Shown here piece by piece: positions 19,165 through 29,149 of a stretch of DNA of 64,000 nucleotides (the stretch's first letter is position 1; the number at the start of each line of letters is the position of its first letter). Below the pieces are notes generated by a model. That model ran no database searches. It had not been told where the DNA came from and saw only the letters and a list, made by a program, of their open reading frames with translations. Both the position numbers and the translations under genes were made by a program. The stretch covers positions 26,646-90,645 of the forward strand of contig SECL01000011.1 in the NCBI GenBank assembly GCA_004173455.1, in the 5' to 3' direction. Origin of the DNA: Moraxellaceae bacterium (lineage in GTDB: Bacteria; Pseudomonadota; Gammaproteobacteria; Pseudomonadales; Moraxellaceae).

Positions 19165-19682
19165 ATATTTTAACTAAACAAAAAGGCGTAGGGTTGATTG
19201 AGGTGTTAGTTGCACTATTGCTTCTAGCAATTGGCGTATTGGGCTATGCAGCTTTGCAATTAAGAGCAGTGGAGGCTTCTAGCGAGGCAATGACTCGTTC
19301 ACAGGCATTACTGGTAATGCGCAGTTTAACCGAAAGTATTAGGGTAAACGTGGCAGGACAATCATTATATCCCGCAGCTGTACAATCCTATGTAAATTAT
19401 ACCTCCGCGACTTCTGCTCCAACGAGTTGTGCAAATTCCTCTTGTACTGCTGCGCAATTTGCCACTTATGATGCATATCAATCAGCTAAGTCGGCTTTTG
19501 TGGTGGGTATGACAATGACAATGACCAATTGTCCAGGTGTCAGTAGTGCTGGTGTTAAGCGGCAATGTGTGTTTGGTGCATGGGGTGATACTACTATCAC
19601 CGCTACAGATTATACAAACTGTATGTCTAATGCTGGTGTTTATAGGTCTCAAGCAAAATGCATTATGATGGAGGCTTATTAA
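19161..19682 (+). CDS. pilV: Type IV minor pilin PilV
   Basis: A 173-residue minor pilin. The leader ends at KG before VGLIEVLVALLLLAIGVLG, with Glu at mature position 5 and the extended GVLGYAALQLRA helix seen in PilV. It starts at the ATG 19161, overlapping the fimT stop by four bases; a TTG two codons upstream is ignored. AGGGGG upstream is a strong ribosome site. Several cysteine pairs (SCANSSC and later) suggest disulfides in the globular part. It is part of the priming complex with PilW, PilX and PilY1. Confidence 0.9.
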   Translation: MNILTKQKGVGLIEVLVALLLLAIGVLGYAALQLRAVEASSEAMTRSQALLVMRSLTESIRVNVAGQSLYPAAVQSYVNYTSATSAPTSCANSSCTAAQFATYDAYQSAKSAFVVGMTMTMTNCPGVSSAGVKRQCVFGAWGDTTITATDYTNCMSNAGVYRSQAKCIMMEAY

Positions 19683-19683
19683 A

Positions 19684-20733
19684 ATGAATAATAATCAAAG
19701 TGAAAAAATAATAAGCGCCAAAATGAAAAAACATGCTGGTTTTACGCTGATAGAGCTAATGGTGTCAATCACCTTAGGGTTAATTGTGACTGCAGCAGCA
19801 ATTCAGCTGTTTACAGGCGGGCTAATTAGTACGCGTGTTCAACAAGCAAATTCCGAGCTTCAAGATAGTGGTCTATTTGGCTTGGAATACATTGCGCGTG
19901 ATATTCGCTTGGCAAATCAAGGTAACTTAAGCAACCCGGCTTTAAATGATCAAACCCCATGGGGCGGAATTGTGTTAACTGCCAGAACGTCGACTGTGAC
20001 AAATGCAAACTTACCCATTCCTGCTGCCGCTCCCTTTATATCTTCAGGTTTGCTGACACATAGTGTGGGTACTGGAGAAGCAGTAAGTGCGACTGCTAAT
20101 GAGTGGCTTGGGTTATCTAAAGTAAAAATAGGTAGTGCTGATGCAGTGAGTGACCAGCTTACCATTCAATTTATCGCGCCCACTAATATGGTAAACTGTG
20201 AAGGCGTGAATGTTTTGGAGGGAGATTTGGTGGTGCAGCGTTATTTTATGCGACCTGATACTTCTTCAGCCACTGATTATGTGGTTGCATGTGATGCTAA
20301 CACGCCAAATGCCACAGCCACAGCACAACCTACAACCCTGACTGGATTTGGCGATGCAGGCCAAGTGGTGATTCCGAGAGCAGATCATTTAAAATTCTTA
20401 TTAGGTACTAAAGATCCTGCTGGAAATCTTTCTTATTATACTGTGAATCAGTATAGAGCAGCTGCTACAGAGGCAAGACGGGTTGCCGCTGCCACAGGTG
20501 GTGCCACTCCGCAGCCAGCAAAAACTGCCACTATTCCACCACGAATCGTTTTGGTGAAAATGGGAATATTGGTTAGGTCTTTAGATAACACTCAAAATCC
20601 GTCACTTGATCTAACAAAAACTTTTGATATTTTAGGTGAAACAGTAAAGCCAGCAGATACCACTACTCGCTACGCACGCCATGTTTATACAGTAACAGTT
20701 GCGCTAAGAAATGGCTTAGGAGAGGTGCTATGA
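19684..20733 (+). CDS. pilW: Type IV pilus minor pilin PilW
   Basis: A 349-residue minor pilin with a basic leader ending at G19 before FTLIELMVSITLGLIVTAA, followed by a large variable C-terminal domain. Size and order (third after fimT and pilV) match PilW, which links PilX and PilY1 to the core initiation complex. Its TGA overlaps the pilX ATG (ATGA). The leader of about 19 residues is longer than average; an internal ATG at residue 14 would shorten it to five residues. Confidence 0.9.
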   Translation: MNNNQSEKIISAKMKKHAGFTLIELMVSITLGLIVTAAAIQLFTGGLISTRVQQANSELQDSGLFGLEYIARDIRLANQGNLSNPALNDQTPWGGIVLTARTSTVTNANLPIPAAAPFISSGLLTHSVGTGEAVSATANEWLGLSKVKIGSADAVSDQLTIQFIAPTNMVNCEGVNVLEGDLVVQRYFMRPDTSSATDYVVACDANTPNATATAQPTTLTGFGDAGQVVIPRADHLKFLLGTKDPAGNLSYYTVNQYRAAATEARRVAAATGGATPQPAKTATIPPRIVLVKMGILVRSLDNTQNPSLDLTKTFDILGETVKPADTTTRYARHVYTVTVALRNGLGEVL

Positions 20734-21566
20734 GCAGGGCTAAATCAATTGGGCAAAAAAGTCAGCAAGGCGCCACTTTAATCATGGTATTGTTTGTCTT
20801 ATTGATTATTACCATGGTTGGTGTACTAGCTATTCGTGTTGCAATGACTTCGCTTAATGTTGCAACGAATAGCCAAATTGGACAATTATTATTACAAACA
20901 GGCGATACACCAAATAACCAAATATTAAACACTACAAATTTATCCAATATTTTGGATTTTAGTGGTGCTGTAGGCGCTGCGATTAAAGAGCATGAAACTG
21001 ATCCAGGTAAAGAATATATTTTTTGTTATAAACCTACCTCTAATAAAAAATTAGGTGCTTTAGTAGATACGACAGTACTTGTGCCGCCTGCGAGCAATGC
21101 AGTAAGAGATACAAAAGCAACCATTGATTCAACTCAAAGTAATCGTAGTGGTTTTTGCAATTTAGAACAAGATTTTGGTAGTAGTCGTGAAGCGGTAGTT
21201 ACTCAAGTTGCAATTACTATTCCAAATGATGCTGATGAAGATGCTGCACCTGGTGCTTATTTGGTGCGAGACACTGATTTAAGTTTAGGCGCAAATGTAT
21301 CAACTAAAACCTCACAGCAACGAATCCGAGTAACAACAACTGCAATTTTACCAGCTTATGCTACTGCTACTAAGACTTTAAGCGAGATTGAAGCGGATTG
21401 TATCGGGTCTGCAAATACAGTTGGCTATATCAATGATAATACTGGTAAAGCGACCATAGGTAAAAAGACCATGGCAGATTGTCTGGCAGGCTACGGAATA
21501 CCAGTAAACAGTCAGACACAAGAAATGAATTTGGTTGAATTACGCACTCAAACGCAGAAAATATAG
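20730..21566 (+). CDS. pilX: Type IV pilus assembly protein PilX
   Basis: A 278-residue PilX-type minor pilin. The N-terminal QQGATLIMVLFVLLIITMVG is a prepilin-like hydrophobic helix. It has Leu where other pilins carry Glu 5, as is usual in PilX (GspK-like group). The body is poorly conserved. Translation is probably coupled to pilW. It is followed after 15 nt by pilY1. Confidence 0.87.
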   Translation: MSRAKSIGQKSQQGATLIMVLFVLLIITMVGVLAIRVAMTSLNVATNSQIGQLLLQTGDTPNNQILNTTNLSNILDFSGAVGAAIKEHETDPGKEYIFCYKPTSNKKLGALVDTTVLVPPASNAVRDTKATIDSTQSNRSGFCNLEQDFGSSREAVVTQVAITIPNDADEDAAPGAYLVRDTDLSLGANVSTKTSQQRIRVTTTAILPAYATATKTLSEIEADCIGSANTVGYINDNTGKATIGKKTMADCLAGYGIPVNSQTQEMNLVELRTQTQKI

Positions 21567-21581
21567 ATTATTGGGAGAAAT

Positions 21582-24500
21582 ATGATGAAAAAGGAAAGTG
21601 AATTGATCCCAATAATGCGTTCGCGGCGCCTTAGATTGGCTGCATCGTTTATGTGGGCATTTATGTGTACATTACTAATTACATCATCAGTAGTGCAGGC
21701 AAGTGACATGCAGATTTATGCAGTGCCTACGGGTGGTAAAAAGACCATGGTAATGATGTTAGATACTTCTGGATCAATGGGCTATAGCGTTAGTTCGGGC
21801 TATAGTTTATATGATGACTATGGACTTCGAAGTAATACGTGTACTGTATATTATGAAAATTCTATAACTTCACCATCTTATCCACGTTATTTTTGTACAG
21901 TTCCATCTAATACAACAAACTTAAAAGTAAAAGATGAGAAGACAGGCTGTGAGAAGCAATCTAATGGCAGTTACCGTTGCTATGATCGCTTAACTCGATT
22001 AAAAGATGGAATGTTTGATTTTTTAAATAGTAATAATTTAACCTTAAATAATGTAAGCGTAGGGTTAGGTCATTTTTCTACTTATACCAGTGGTACCACA
22101 GGGGATGGTAATAGTGGAGAGATATTGGTTCCTGCTGCTAATCTGGCTGCTGTTAATTCAGCGCAACGTATAGCATTAAAAAATGCAGTTGCTGGACTAG
22201 AGGCAAGTAACGGTACACCAACTGCCAATGCATTTGCAGAAGCTGCTGCATATTTAATGGGAACTAATACGGTTTCATCAGGTGAGATTACAAAAGATTT
22301 TTATAAAAAGGTTACAACTTCAACTCAAGTATTAGATTCTTATGAGTGTAATAATTCGACTTATTCAGTAAACGGAAATAATGGTTACTGTTATAAAAAT
22401 TATACATGCACAAGCACAGGAAGTAGCTGTAGAGCTGTAGCAACAAAGGTATATAGAACAGATTACACTGACAATTACTATCAATGTAAGAATTGGGATG
22501 CGACTAATTTCGATGATCAAATACAGGAGTGTAAAGGGCGTACAGGTACTAGTTCAAGTTATTGGATATCGCTGGGTACATCGCCACTGAATTTAAATGA
22601 TTATACGCCTGAGATAAGTGGTGCGACAACATACTATAAAAAAGATGAGTATCAAACAGGGAGTAGTAGCTATAGCGGGTTTAATAAATCAGTGGATAGT
22701 TCAAAAGATCCTGCAACAAATTACACAACATATAAATCACCTCTACCAGCACCAAATGATCGGGTTAGTTGCGATGGACAAGGTATCTACATTTTGTCGG
22801 ATGGTGATCCAACAGCCAACAACGTAAAATCATCTGTATTAGCTTCTGCATTAAATCGCAGCTCTTATAGCGGTAGCGGCGGTTTAAGTGGTGGAAACGA
22901 TTGGGATTATATGAGCAATTTTGCTAGAGACTTATATAATGGAGGCGCGACACAAACTATTGCTAATAAAATCACCAATCCTGTGAATGTACCTATTCAA
23001 ACAGCATTTGTTGGTTTTGGGGCAGCTTTAAATAATGTCACTGGTGCTAATGCGATTAATGCATGTAAGTTAAGCTCTAGAACACAAAGTGACCGCGATG
23101 GCGATGATCTTTGTTCTCCCAACCAAGATGATAATCCACAATCTGCCCCAGGCTTTGGAAATGGTGGATTCTTTCCTACTCAAACCCCACAAGGTGTAAC
23201 AGATAGCGTTATTGCATTCATTGGCCGCATTGGTAGGGTACCGTTAAATCCATTAACTACAGGAGCTATTTCTGTACCAGTTGACCCTTTGACATCGAAT
23301 GGGTTTCAATCTTATGGTTATTTACGCGCTTTAGAGCCAAATCCAGCTAATCCTAAGTTGATATGGCTAGGCAACTTGAAGAAGTACCAAGTTCTTCTGG
23401 ATGGTACTAACGCAGGCGCATTTGCTGATAAAAATAGCAATCTTATCTATGATTCAAAAGGTGGCTTTGTTGAGTCCACTAAAGATTTATGGAATAGTAG
23501 TACTTATAATGATGGAGGAATTATTAAACTTGGTGGGGCATATTCTAAGGTACCAATGCCTGCTTTAGGCCAAACCGAAAATTTAGATTTAAATCCCAAA
23601 CTATATGCATTTGCAAGTACTCCAGATGCACTACGAACTTTGTTTACTGATGTGGCTTCAACAGGTGGTGCTTCTTTGGCTGGAATGTCAAATAACGGTT
23701 CATTACTTCGTATTCCAGAAGGTCCTGTTCCAACATCTAATGTGACCTCTTATGTTTTAAGTAAATTAAAATCTACTGGAGGGCAAACAACCCTTAAAGA
23801 TTTTCCTTTATTAGCTAAACTAAAAGTACTTAACTATTTGGGTTATAGCGTTCCCCTTGGTAGTGATGATTTGCCTGCCTCTTTAACGACTCCCAAAGAA
23901 CCATCTTTTGCTATGGGTGGTAGTATTCATTCTTTCCCAGTGCAGTTAACTTATTCTGGGGCATTAGATGCTAACGGTGATTTAACAGCCACACGTGATC
24001 AGTCCGTTTTGTACGGTAGTATGGAAGGTGGTCTACATATTGTGAATGGCAACACTGGTGTAGAACAAATGGTATTTGTTCCATCAGAGATATTAAGGAA
24101 TCCCGTAGCATCCAAAGCTTTGGTCAAAGGTGAGGAAGATTTACTATCCCCAACAGCTGGAGTGGATGGTGCTTGGGTAGCAGATCCTGCTTATAAAGTA
24201 AGTAATACTGGTAGTTCTATTACAGCTCGTCAAATGAATGTCTATGGTGGCTTGCGCATGGGTGGTAATAGTTATTACGGATTAGATGTACTTGATCCCT
24301 CTAGCCCTAAACTTTTATTTAGAGCTGGGTCCGATCAGTCGGATTTTAGTCGTATGGGTCAAAGCTGGTCTAAACCTGTATTGGCAAATATTCGTTATAA
24401 CGGTGCCATTAAGCGCGTTATGATTGTGGGTGGAGGTTATGACACTTGCTACGAAAGCCCTACCGCTACTTTAACTGCGGGTAGTTGTGGTACTGAGGCA

Positions 24501-25667
24501 AAAGGTAACGCTGTTTATATTATTGATGCTAAAACAGGTGAGAGATTGTGGTGGGCAAGCAGTTCTGGTTCAAGCACCAACAATGCTAATATGAAGCACA
24601 GTATTGTTAGTCGCATTGGTGTGTTGGATCGAAATGCTGACGGCTTGATAGATCATCTCTATTTTGGTGATTTGGGGGGACAGGTATTTAGAGCTGATTT
24701 AAATAATAATCAGACGAAAACGGGTAGTAGCTATAGTTCATTCGGAGTGCGAGTAGTTCGCTTGGCAAATTTAGCAACGACTAGCGCTAGTGTAGCTTTA
24801 ACAGATGGAAAAAACCCACGCTTCTATGAAGCACCCACTGTTACCATCCATGATCAAGGCGGTGCGACGTTTATTGTAGTAGGTATTGCATCTGGTAACC
24901 GTAGTACACCACTTGATGTATTTCCTATTCAGGGACGTGATGGGATGTCTCCTGCAGTAGCACTTACTGATCGTTTGGTAAATAACGTTTACGGAATTAT
25001 CGACCGTGATTTTATTAACAGTAATTTAATGACGGTTGCTGACTCCACTTTAATTACTAAAGATAAAAACTTATCTACTTTTCAAAAAGACCCACAAAAG
25101 CTAGCCAGTGGAAGTGTAATAAGTGTATTTATTCCTGCTTCTGGTGCGGGTAAAGATGGTTGGTATCGTTCCTTATCGAGTAAAAGTGACGGTACTGAAC
25201 GCGCTGATAATAGTTTCCGCATTAAAGGTGGATTAAAAGCATTTGAAGAACCCATTGCCTTAACTGGTAACTTGATTGTTCCTGTTTATGATCCACAAGG
25301 TACTGGTATTGCTCCTGCAAGTTCATGCAAGCCACGCGTGGTTGGTGAAACAGATCGACAACTTTACTGCCTGCCTTTTGGGGTTTGTTTAAATAGTAAT
25401 GGAACTACAAATACAGTAGAGGAGTTAAAAACAGGATTTTTAACTACTACTGATACGGCCAAATGCCCAGCAGGCGTAGCCGAATGTAATGACAATACGC
25501 TGGGTGCTGGTATTCGCGGGGTTTCTCTAGCGCCTCTTAAACCTAATCCCGATCCAGATAGTTGTGGAAAATTAACGCTTGCTGGTAATGAAAAAGGGGC
25601 AGGTGAATGGCAATGTACTCGGAAATTAAATCCTACTCGTTGGTATGAAAAATATACGAGTCCTTAA
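21582..25667 (+). CDS. pilY1: Type IV pilus tip adhesin/biogenesis factor PilY1
   Basis: A 1361-residue secreted protein, with a signal peptide ending near VVQA (residue 40). An N-terminal von Willebrand A-like region carries the MIDAS motif D61-T-S63-G-S65. That region has a Cys-rich, Tyr/Ser/Thr-rich insertion (about 80-400). The C-terminal half (about 600-1250) is the PilY1 beta-propeller. A calcium loop DRNADGLID lies at 1016-1024, the site that controls pilus extension and retraction in Pseudomonas PilY1. A second Asp-rich loop (DRDGDD) sits near 505. It belongs to the minor pilin operon and probably sits at the pilus tip. Confidence 0.93.
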   Translation: MMKKESELIPIMRSRRLRLAASFMWAFMCTLLITSSVVQASDMQIYAVPTGGKKTMVMMLDTSGSMGYSVSSGYSLYDDYGLRSNTCTVYYENSITSPSYPRYFCTVPSNTTNLKVKDEKTGCEKQSNGSYRCYDRLTRLKDGMFDFLNSNNLTLNNVSVGLGHFSTYTSGTTGDGNSGEILVPAANLAAVNSAQRIALKNAVAGLEASNGTPTANAFAEAAAYLMGTNTVSSGEITKDFYKKVTTSTQVLDSYECNNSTYSVNGNNGYCYKNYTCTSTGSSCRAVATKVYRTDYTDNYYQCKNWDATNFDDQIQECKGRTGTSSSYWISLGTSPLNLNDYTPEISGATTYYKKDEYQTGSSSYSGFNKSVDSSKDPATNYTTYKSPLPAPNDRVSCDGQGIYILSDGDPTANNVKSSVLASALNRSSYSGSGGLSGGNDWDYMSNFARDLYNGGATQTIANKITNPVNVPIQTAFVGFGAALNNVTGANAINACKLSSRTQSDRDGDDLCSPNQDDNPQSAPGFGNGGFFPTQTPQGVTDSVIAFIGRIGRVPLNPLTTGAISVPVDPLTSNGFQSYGYLRALEPNPANPKLIWLGNLKKYQVLLDGTNAGAFADKNSNLIYDSKGGFVESTKDLWNSSTYNDGGIIKLGGAYSKVPMPALGQTENLDLNPKLYAFASTPDALRTLFTDVASTGGASLAGMSNNGSLLRIPEGPVPTSNVTSYVLSKLKSTGGQTTLKDFPLLAKLKVLNYLGYSVPLGSDDLPASLTTPKEPSFAMGGSIHSFPVQLTYSGALDANGDLTATRDQSVLYGSMEGGLHIVNGNTGVEQMVFVPSEILRNPVASKALVKGEEDLLSPTAGVDGAWVADPAYKVSNTGSSITARQMNVYGGLRMGGNSYYGLDVLDPSSPKLLFRAGSDQSDFSRMGQSWSKPVLANIRYNGAIKRVMIVGGGYDTCYESPTATLTAGSCGTEAKGNAVYIIDAKTGERLWWASSSGSSTNNANMKHSIVSRIGVLDRNADGLIDHLYFGDLGGQVFRADLNNNQTKTGSSYSSFGVRVVRLANLATTSASVALTDGKNPRFYEAPTVTIHDQGGATFIVVGIASGNRSTPLDVFPIQGRDGMSPAVALTDRLVNNVYGIIDRDFINSNLMTVADSTLITKDKNLSTFQKDPQKLASGSVISVFIPASGAGKDGWYRSLSSKSDGTERADNSFRIKGGLKAFEEPIALTGNLIVPVYDPQGTGIAPASSCKPRVVGETDRQLYCLPFGVCLNSNGTTNTVEELKTGFLTTTDTAKCPAGVAECNDNTLGAGIRGVSLAPLKPNPDPDSCGKLTLAGNEKGAGEWQCTRKLNPTRWYEKYTSP

Positions 25668-25684
25668 GGGTTTAGGAGGAGTTT

Positions 25685-26230
25685 ATGGAAGGTAACGTGA
25701 CTGGTTTTACGTTGGTAGAACTTATGATAGTTGTGATGATTGTTGCGGTTTTAGCAGCAATCGCCATGCCTAGCTATCAAGCCTATGGGCGTAGAGCTGC
25801 CGTTTCAGCAGCGCAGCAGGAGATGCTAAAGTTAGCAGAGCAATTGGAACGGCATAAAGGTAAGAACTTTAGCTATGCTTGCTTTGATTTAGCGGATGTG
25901 TATGGTGGCACAGCAGGGCAGACTACTAAAGATTTACCATTAGGGGCTAGTGGTACTAATGTTCAGTATACGTTAAGTATATTTGACGCGACTACATCAA
26001 CCGCAAGCGCTTTATATAATGCAGCCTGCGCAACGCCTACCTCGCCGCCTTCTACCGATGTAAGGCCAAGGGCTAAAAAGTGGGCTATTAAAGCGACTAA
26101 AAGTGCGAATGGTATGCAGGTGCAAAATTACAATTTATTAATGACTAGTGATGGCGTGAGGTGCATGACCAAAAACGTAATCAGTAGTTATAGTAGCTGC
26201 GGCACAGGTGGTACATATGAAACATGGTAG
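25685..26230 (+). CDS. pilE: PilE-like type IV pilin (first of two)
   Basis: A 181-residue pilin with leader MEGNVTG and mature start [20 protein letters not shown], Glu at position 5. The globular part has four cysteines. AGGAGG before the ATG is the best ribosome site in the operon, which may raise its yield over the upstream genes. PilE proteins of this operon type in Acinetobacter act as minor pilins rather than the major subunit PilA; that role is inferred. It overlaps the next pilin gene by 14 bp. Confidence 0.88.
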   Translation: MEGNVTGFTLVELMIVVMIVAVLAAIAMPSYQAYGRRAAVSAAQQEMLKLAEQLERHKGKNFSYACFDLADVYGGTAGQTTKDLPLGASGTNVQYTLSIFDATTSTASALYNAACATPTSPPSTDVRPRAKKWAIKATKSANGMQVQNYNLLMTSDGVRCMTKNVISSYSSCGTGGTYETW

Positions 26231-26681
26231 CAAAGGCTTTACCCTTATAGAGTTAATGATAGTTGTTGCCATCATTGGTGTTTTAGCGGCAATTGCTTAT
26301 CCATCCTATACGCAGTATACGATTCGAACCCAACGCACGAGTGTACAAGGGGAAATGCTACAAATAGCAAGAACACTTTCTAATTATAAAATGGCGAATG
26401 GTAACTATGCAGGTAGAACTCCTACAAATGTGTATGGAGGAACGATTATGCCGAACCAAGGTACGGCATTGTATAATGTAACTTTAACAGATAATTCTGA
26501 TAAGCTACTCACCGCAGCGGATGCAAATGTTAATACATGGAAGCTAGTGGCGAAACCAATAGCTAATACTACTCAAGCTGGCAATGGGTGGATATGTCTC
26601 AATGACCAAGGTCAAAAATCGTGGTCAAAAGGTGTAGATAGTTGTAATTTGTCTGTGAGCTCAGACTGGTCTGGTCGCTAA
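26217..26681 (+). CDS. PilE-like type IV pilin (second of two)
   Basis: A 154-residue pilin with leader MKHGSKG and mature start [20 protein letters not shown]. The C-terminal disulfide pair (ICLNDQ and DSCNLS) is typical. The start is taken at the ATG 26217 with AGGTGG eight nt upstream; a GTG at 26208 is also in frame. It overlaps the previous pilin and ends the AT-rich operon. The two pilins share the helix but differ in the head, so they look like diverged paralogues rather than a recent duplication. Confidence 0.88.
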   Translation: MKHGSKGFTLIELMIVVAIIGVLAAIAYPSYTQYTIRTQRTSVQGEMLQIARTLSNYKMANGNYAGRTPTNVYGGTIMPNQGTALYNVTLTDNSDKLLTAADANVNTWKLVAKPIANTTQAGNGWICLNDQGQKSWSKGVDSCNLSVSSDWSGR

Positions 26682-26816
26682 ATATTTCCACCCTATTGAT
26701 TAAAAAACTTTCTATTTAAATCGCAATCAAGTAAAATACCGCCCTCTTGAAAGGGGTCTGAAGGCCGTCCGGTGGTCGGGCAGAGTGAAGATCCGTAAGA
26801 ATCATAAAGGTGTATC

Positions 26817-27086
26817 ATGGTTGTAATTCGTTTAGCTCGTGGCGGTGCCAAAAAGCGTCCTTTCTATCAAATTGTTGTAACGGATAGCCGCAATGCGCGT
26901 GATGGCCGTTTTATTGAGCGTATTGGTTTTTATAACCCAACCGCACAAGGCAACGCTGAAAAAATCCGCTTAAATACAGAGCGTTATAGCTACTGGATCG
27001 GTACTGGTGCTCAGGCATCTGACCGTGTTGCGGCGATTGCTGCGCAAAATACCAAAGCGCAAAACACCGCACAGCCTGCTGTTTAA
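26817..27086 (+). CDS. rpsP: 30S ribosomal protein S16
   Basis: An 89-residue S16 with the family start [20 protein letters not shown] and the [10 protein letters not shown] motif. It heads the classical rpsP-rimM-trmD-rplS operon. The 135-bp upstream region holds a TAAAAT (26732-26737) with a poor -35 and GC-rich complementary segments that could form a leader hairpin. Composition returns sharply to the genome norm here after the AT-rich pilin operon. Confidence 0.97.
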   Translation: MVVIRLARGGAKKRPFYQIVVTDSRNARDGRFIERIGFYNPTAQGNAEKIRLNTERYSYWIGTGAQASDRVAAIAAQNTKAQNTAQPAV

Positions 27087-27108
27087 TTTGTCGTAGACGA
27101 TGTAAGCC

Positions 27109-27657
27109 ATGAATACTTTAGTGCAACCACCGGCTGACCGCATTCAGATTGGACAGTTTCGTGCCGCCTATGGTATTCAGGGTTGGTTGTGGGTGTATTC
27201 CAATACTGATCCCATGGCCAATCTGTTTAATTATCTGCCGTGGTGGATTGAAACAGCGACTGGATGGAAAACGGTGGACGTCAAACGCTGGCGAACACAG
27301 GGCAAGGGGCTGGTAGTATCCTTAAAAGATATGACAGACCGTAATGCTGCTGAGCAGTTGTCGGGCGTTAATATCTGGATCTCCAAGTCTCAGTTGTCAA
27401 AAGCCGGTCTGGATGAGTTTTACTGGGCTGATCTAGTGGGCTTGACGGTGCTGGGTTTGAATGAATCTGGGGAGTCAGTCAATCTGGGGCAGATTTCCGA
27501 GTTGTTTGAAACCGGTGCCAATGATGTCATGGTGGTGCGTGCTACCGCTGAGAGCGTAGATGGCGAGGAACGTATGATTCCATGGCATGCCGATGTAGTG
27601 CAGGATATTGATCTAGAAGCCCGACAAATGCGGGTGAAGTGGGGTGCTGATTATTAA
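27109..27657 (+). CDS. rimM: Ribosome maturation factor RimM
   Basis: A 182-residue 30S assembly factor that binds S19 and helps mature the 16S 3' domain. It has an N-terminal beta-barrel (IQIGQFRAAYGIQGWLWV, residues 11-28) and a C-terminal PRC-barrel (EFYWADLVGLTV onward). It lies 22 nt after rpsP in the conserved operon. Confidence 0.95.
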   Translation: MNTLVQPPADRIQIGQFRAAYGIQGWLWVYSNTDPMANLFNYLPWWIETATGWKTVDVKRWRTQGKGLVVSLKDMTDRNAAEQLSGVNIWISKSQLSKAGLDEFYWADLVGLTVLGLNESGESVNLGQISELFETGANDVMVVRATAESVDGEERMIPWHADVVQDIDLEARQMRVKWGADY

Positions 27658-27658
27658 G

Positions 27659-27697
27659 GCTGCTTTTAAAGCCTGTTGTAATCACTATATAAGCAGC
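27659..27697 (+). repeat. Inverted repeat between rimM and trmD
   Basis: A 7-bp inverted repeat (GCTGCTT with AAGCAGC) with a 25-nt loop in the 116-bp gap of the operon. There is no T run. It may be an RNA processing or attenuation element that sets the lower yield of trmD; this is speculative. Confidence 0.35.
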
Positions 27698-27773
27698 TTC
27701 TCCTGTCTAATGAGTATCCAATAGCACATGCCTATTACGATGCTGGTTTTAATGAATACGAGGTGATGGTGCG

Positions 27774-28517
27774 ATGTGGCTTGCCGTCATTACTTTGTTT
27801 CCTGATATGTTTTATGCATTGACGGATTGCGGAATTACCGGACGTGCCATTAAGCGTGGTCAGGTTCGGTTTCATTGTATTAATCCTCGAGATTTTACCT
27901 TAGACAATTATCACCGAGTGGATGAACGCCCGTTTGGTGGTGGGCCCGGCATGGTGATGCTGCCTGAGCCGCTAGAAAAAGCGATATTGCATGCCAAAGC
28001 ATTGGCTGTTGAGGCAGGTTATCAGCAGGTTCCAGTGGTGTATATGTCACCGCAAGGCACCACGCTGAATGAATCTGGCGTCAAACAGCTGGGGCAATAT
28101 AATGGCCTGATTGTGTTGTGTGGTCGCTATGAAGGCATTGATGAGCGCATTATTGAGCAATATGTTGATCAGGAGTGGTCAATTGGTGATTATGTGCTGA
28201 CTGGTGGTGAGTTGCCAGCGATGGTGATGCTGGACAGCCTGATTCGGCGCTTGCCGGATGTGATGTCTGCCAATCAGTCGGCGGAGCAGGATTCATTTGT
28301 GGATGGTTTGCTGGATTGTCCGCATTATACAAAGCCTGATCTGTTTAATGGATTAGCCGTTCCGCCTGTGTTAAAAAGTGGCCATCATTTGAATATTGAA
28401 AAATGGCGCTTTTTGCAACGCTATCAGCGTACGCAAGCACGGCGTCCTGAATTGCTGACTCATGTACAGTTAACATCTCAGCAAAAAAAATGGTTGAAAT
28501 CCCTAGCCGAGGATTAA
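27774..28517 (+). CDS. trmD: tRNA (guanine-N1-)-methyltransferase
   Basis: A 247-residue SPOUT-class enzyme that makes m1G37 in tRNAs to keep the reading frame, using SAM. The trefoil-knot motifs [14 protein letters not shown] and [15 protein letters not shown] are present, with the early [17 protein letters not shown] loop (the first D is N here). The start ATG follows a GAGGTGATGG ribosome site. Third gene of the rpsP operon. Confidence 0.97.
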   Translation: MWLAVITLFPDMFYALTDCGITGRAIKRGQVRFHCINPRDFTLDNYHRVDERPFGGGPGMVMLPEPLEKAILHAKALAVEAGYQQVPVVYMSPQGTTLNESGVKQLGQYNGLIVLCGRYEGIDERIIEQYVDQEWSIGDYVLTGGELPAMVMLDSLIRRLPDVMSANQSAEQDSFVDGLLDCPHYTKPDLFNGLAVPPVLKSGHHLNIEKWRFLQRYQRTQARRPELLTHVQLTSQQKKWLKSLAED

Positions 28518-28661
28518 TCGGTGATGTGTAAAGCGCTTTTGGCTCACAAGCATGTGGCGCCAAAGGTAAACGATAACGGGAGATATGCGCCTTAGCCTCT
28601 GTCCCCAGTGTGTCAATCCTGTTTTTTATTCAGGTTGGCCACATTCTCAGGAGTATCCACC

Positions 28662-29039
28662 ATGAGTGGCAAGCATCCTTTAGTTCAAGCGGTTGAAACT
28701 GCTCAGCTGAAATCTAATATCCCTGCTTTTGCACCCGGCGACACTGTAATTGTTCAGGTTAAGGTAAAAGAAGGCGAGCGTGAGCGTTTACAGGCATTTG
28801 AAGGCGTAGTCATTGCGATTAAAAACCGCGGTTTAAACTCTGCATTCACTGTGCGTAAAATTTCTAGCGGTGTTGGTGTTGAGCGTGTGTTCCAGACTCA
28901 CTCTCCAGTGGTTGCTGCTATCGAAGTGAAGCGCCGTGGTGATGTACGTCGCGCCAAGCTGTACTATCTGCGTGATCGTTCAGGTAAATCTGCACGTATC
29001 CGTGAGAAGTTACCAGCACGCAAAACTGTTGCTAAATAA
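28662..29039 (+). CDS. rplS: 50S ribosomal protein L19
   Basis: A 125-residue L19, at the subunit interface near bridge B8. The family core is [19 protein letters not shown] and [12 protein letters not shown]. The frame is open upstream to 28608, but the ATG at 28662 has AGGAG at 28649-28653 and matches the conserved N-terminus. Last gene of the operon, closed by a strong terminator. Confidence 0.96.
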   Translation: MSGKHPLVQAVETAQLKSNIPAFAPGDTVIVQVKVKEGERERLQAFEGVVIAIKNRGLNSAFTVRKISSGVGVERVFQTHSPVVAAIEVKRRGDVRRAKLYYLRDRSGKSARIREKLPARKTVAK

Positions 29040-29055
29040 GCAGCGGATTTGTATG

Positions 29056-29081
29056 AAAAACGCACTTCGGTGCGTTTTTTT
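29056..29081 (+). terminator. rpsP operon terminator
   Basis: A stem of AAAAACGCAC with GTGCGTTTTT around a TTCG tetraloop, with T residues following. Confidence 0.93.
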
Positions 29082-29149
29082 ATGTGTATAACCAAATGTC
29101 TATAATTTATCTGGGCAAAAAGGCTTGATGCAACTGTAGCCACGCTGTG

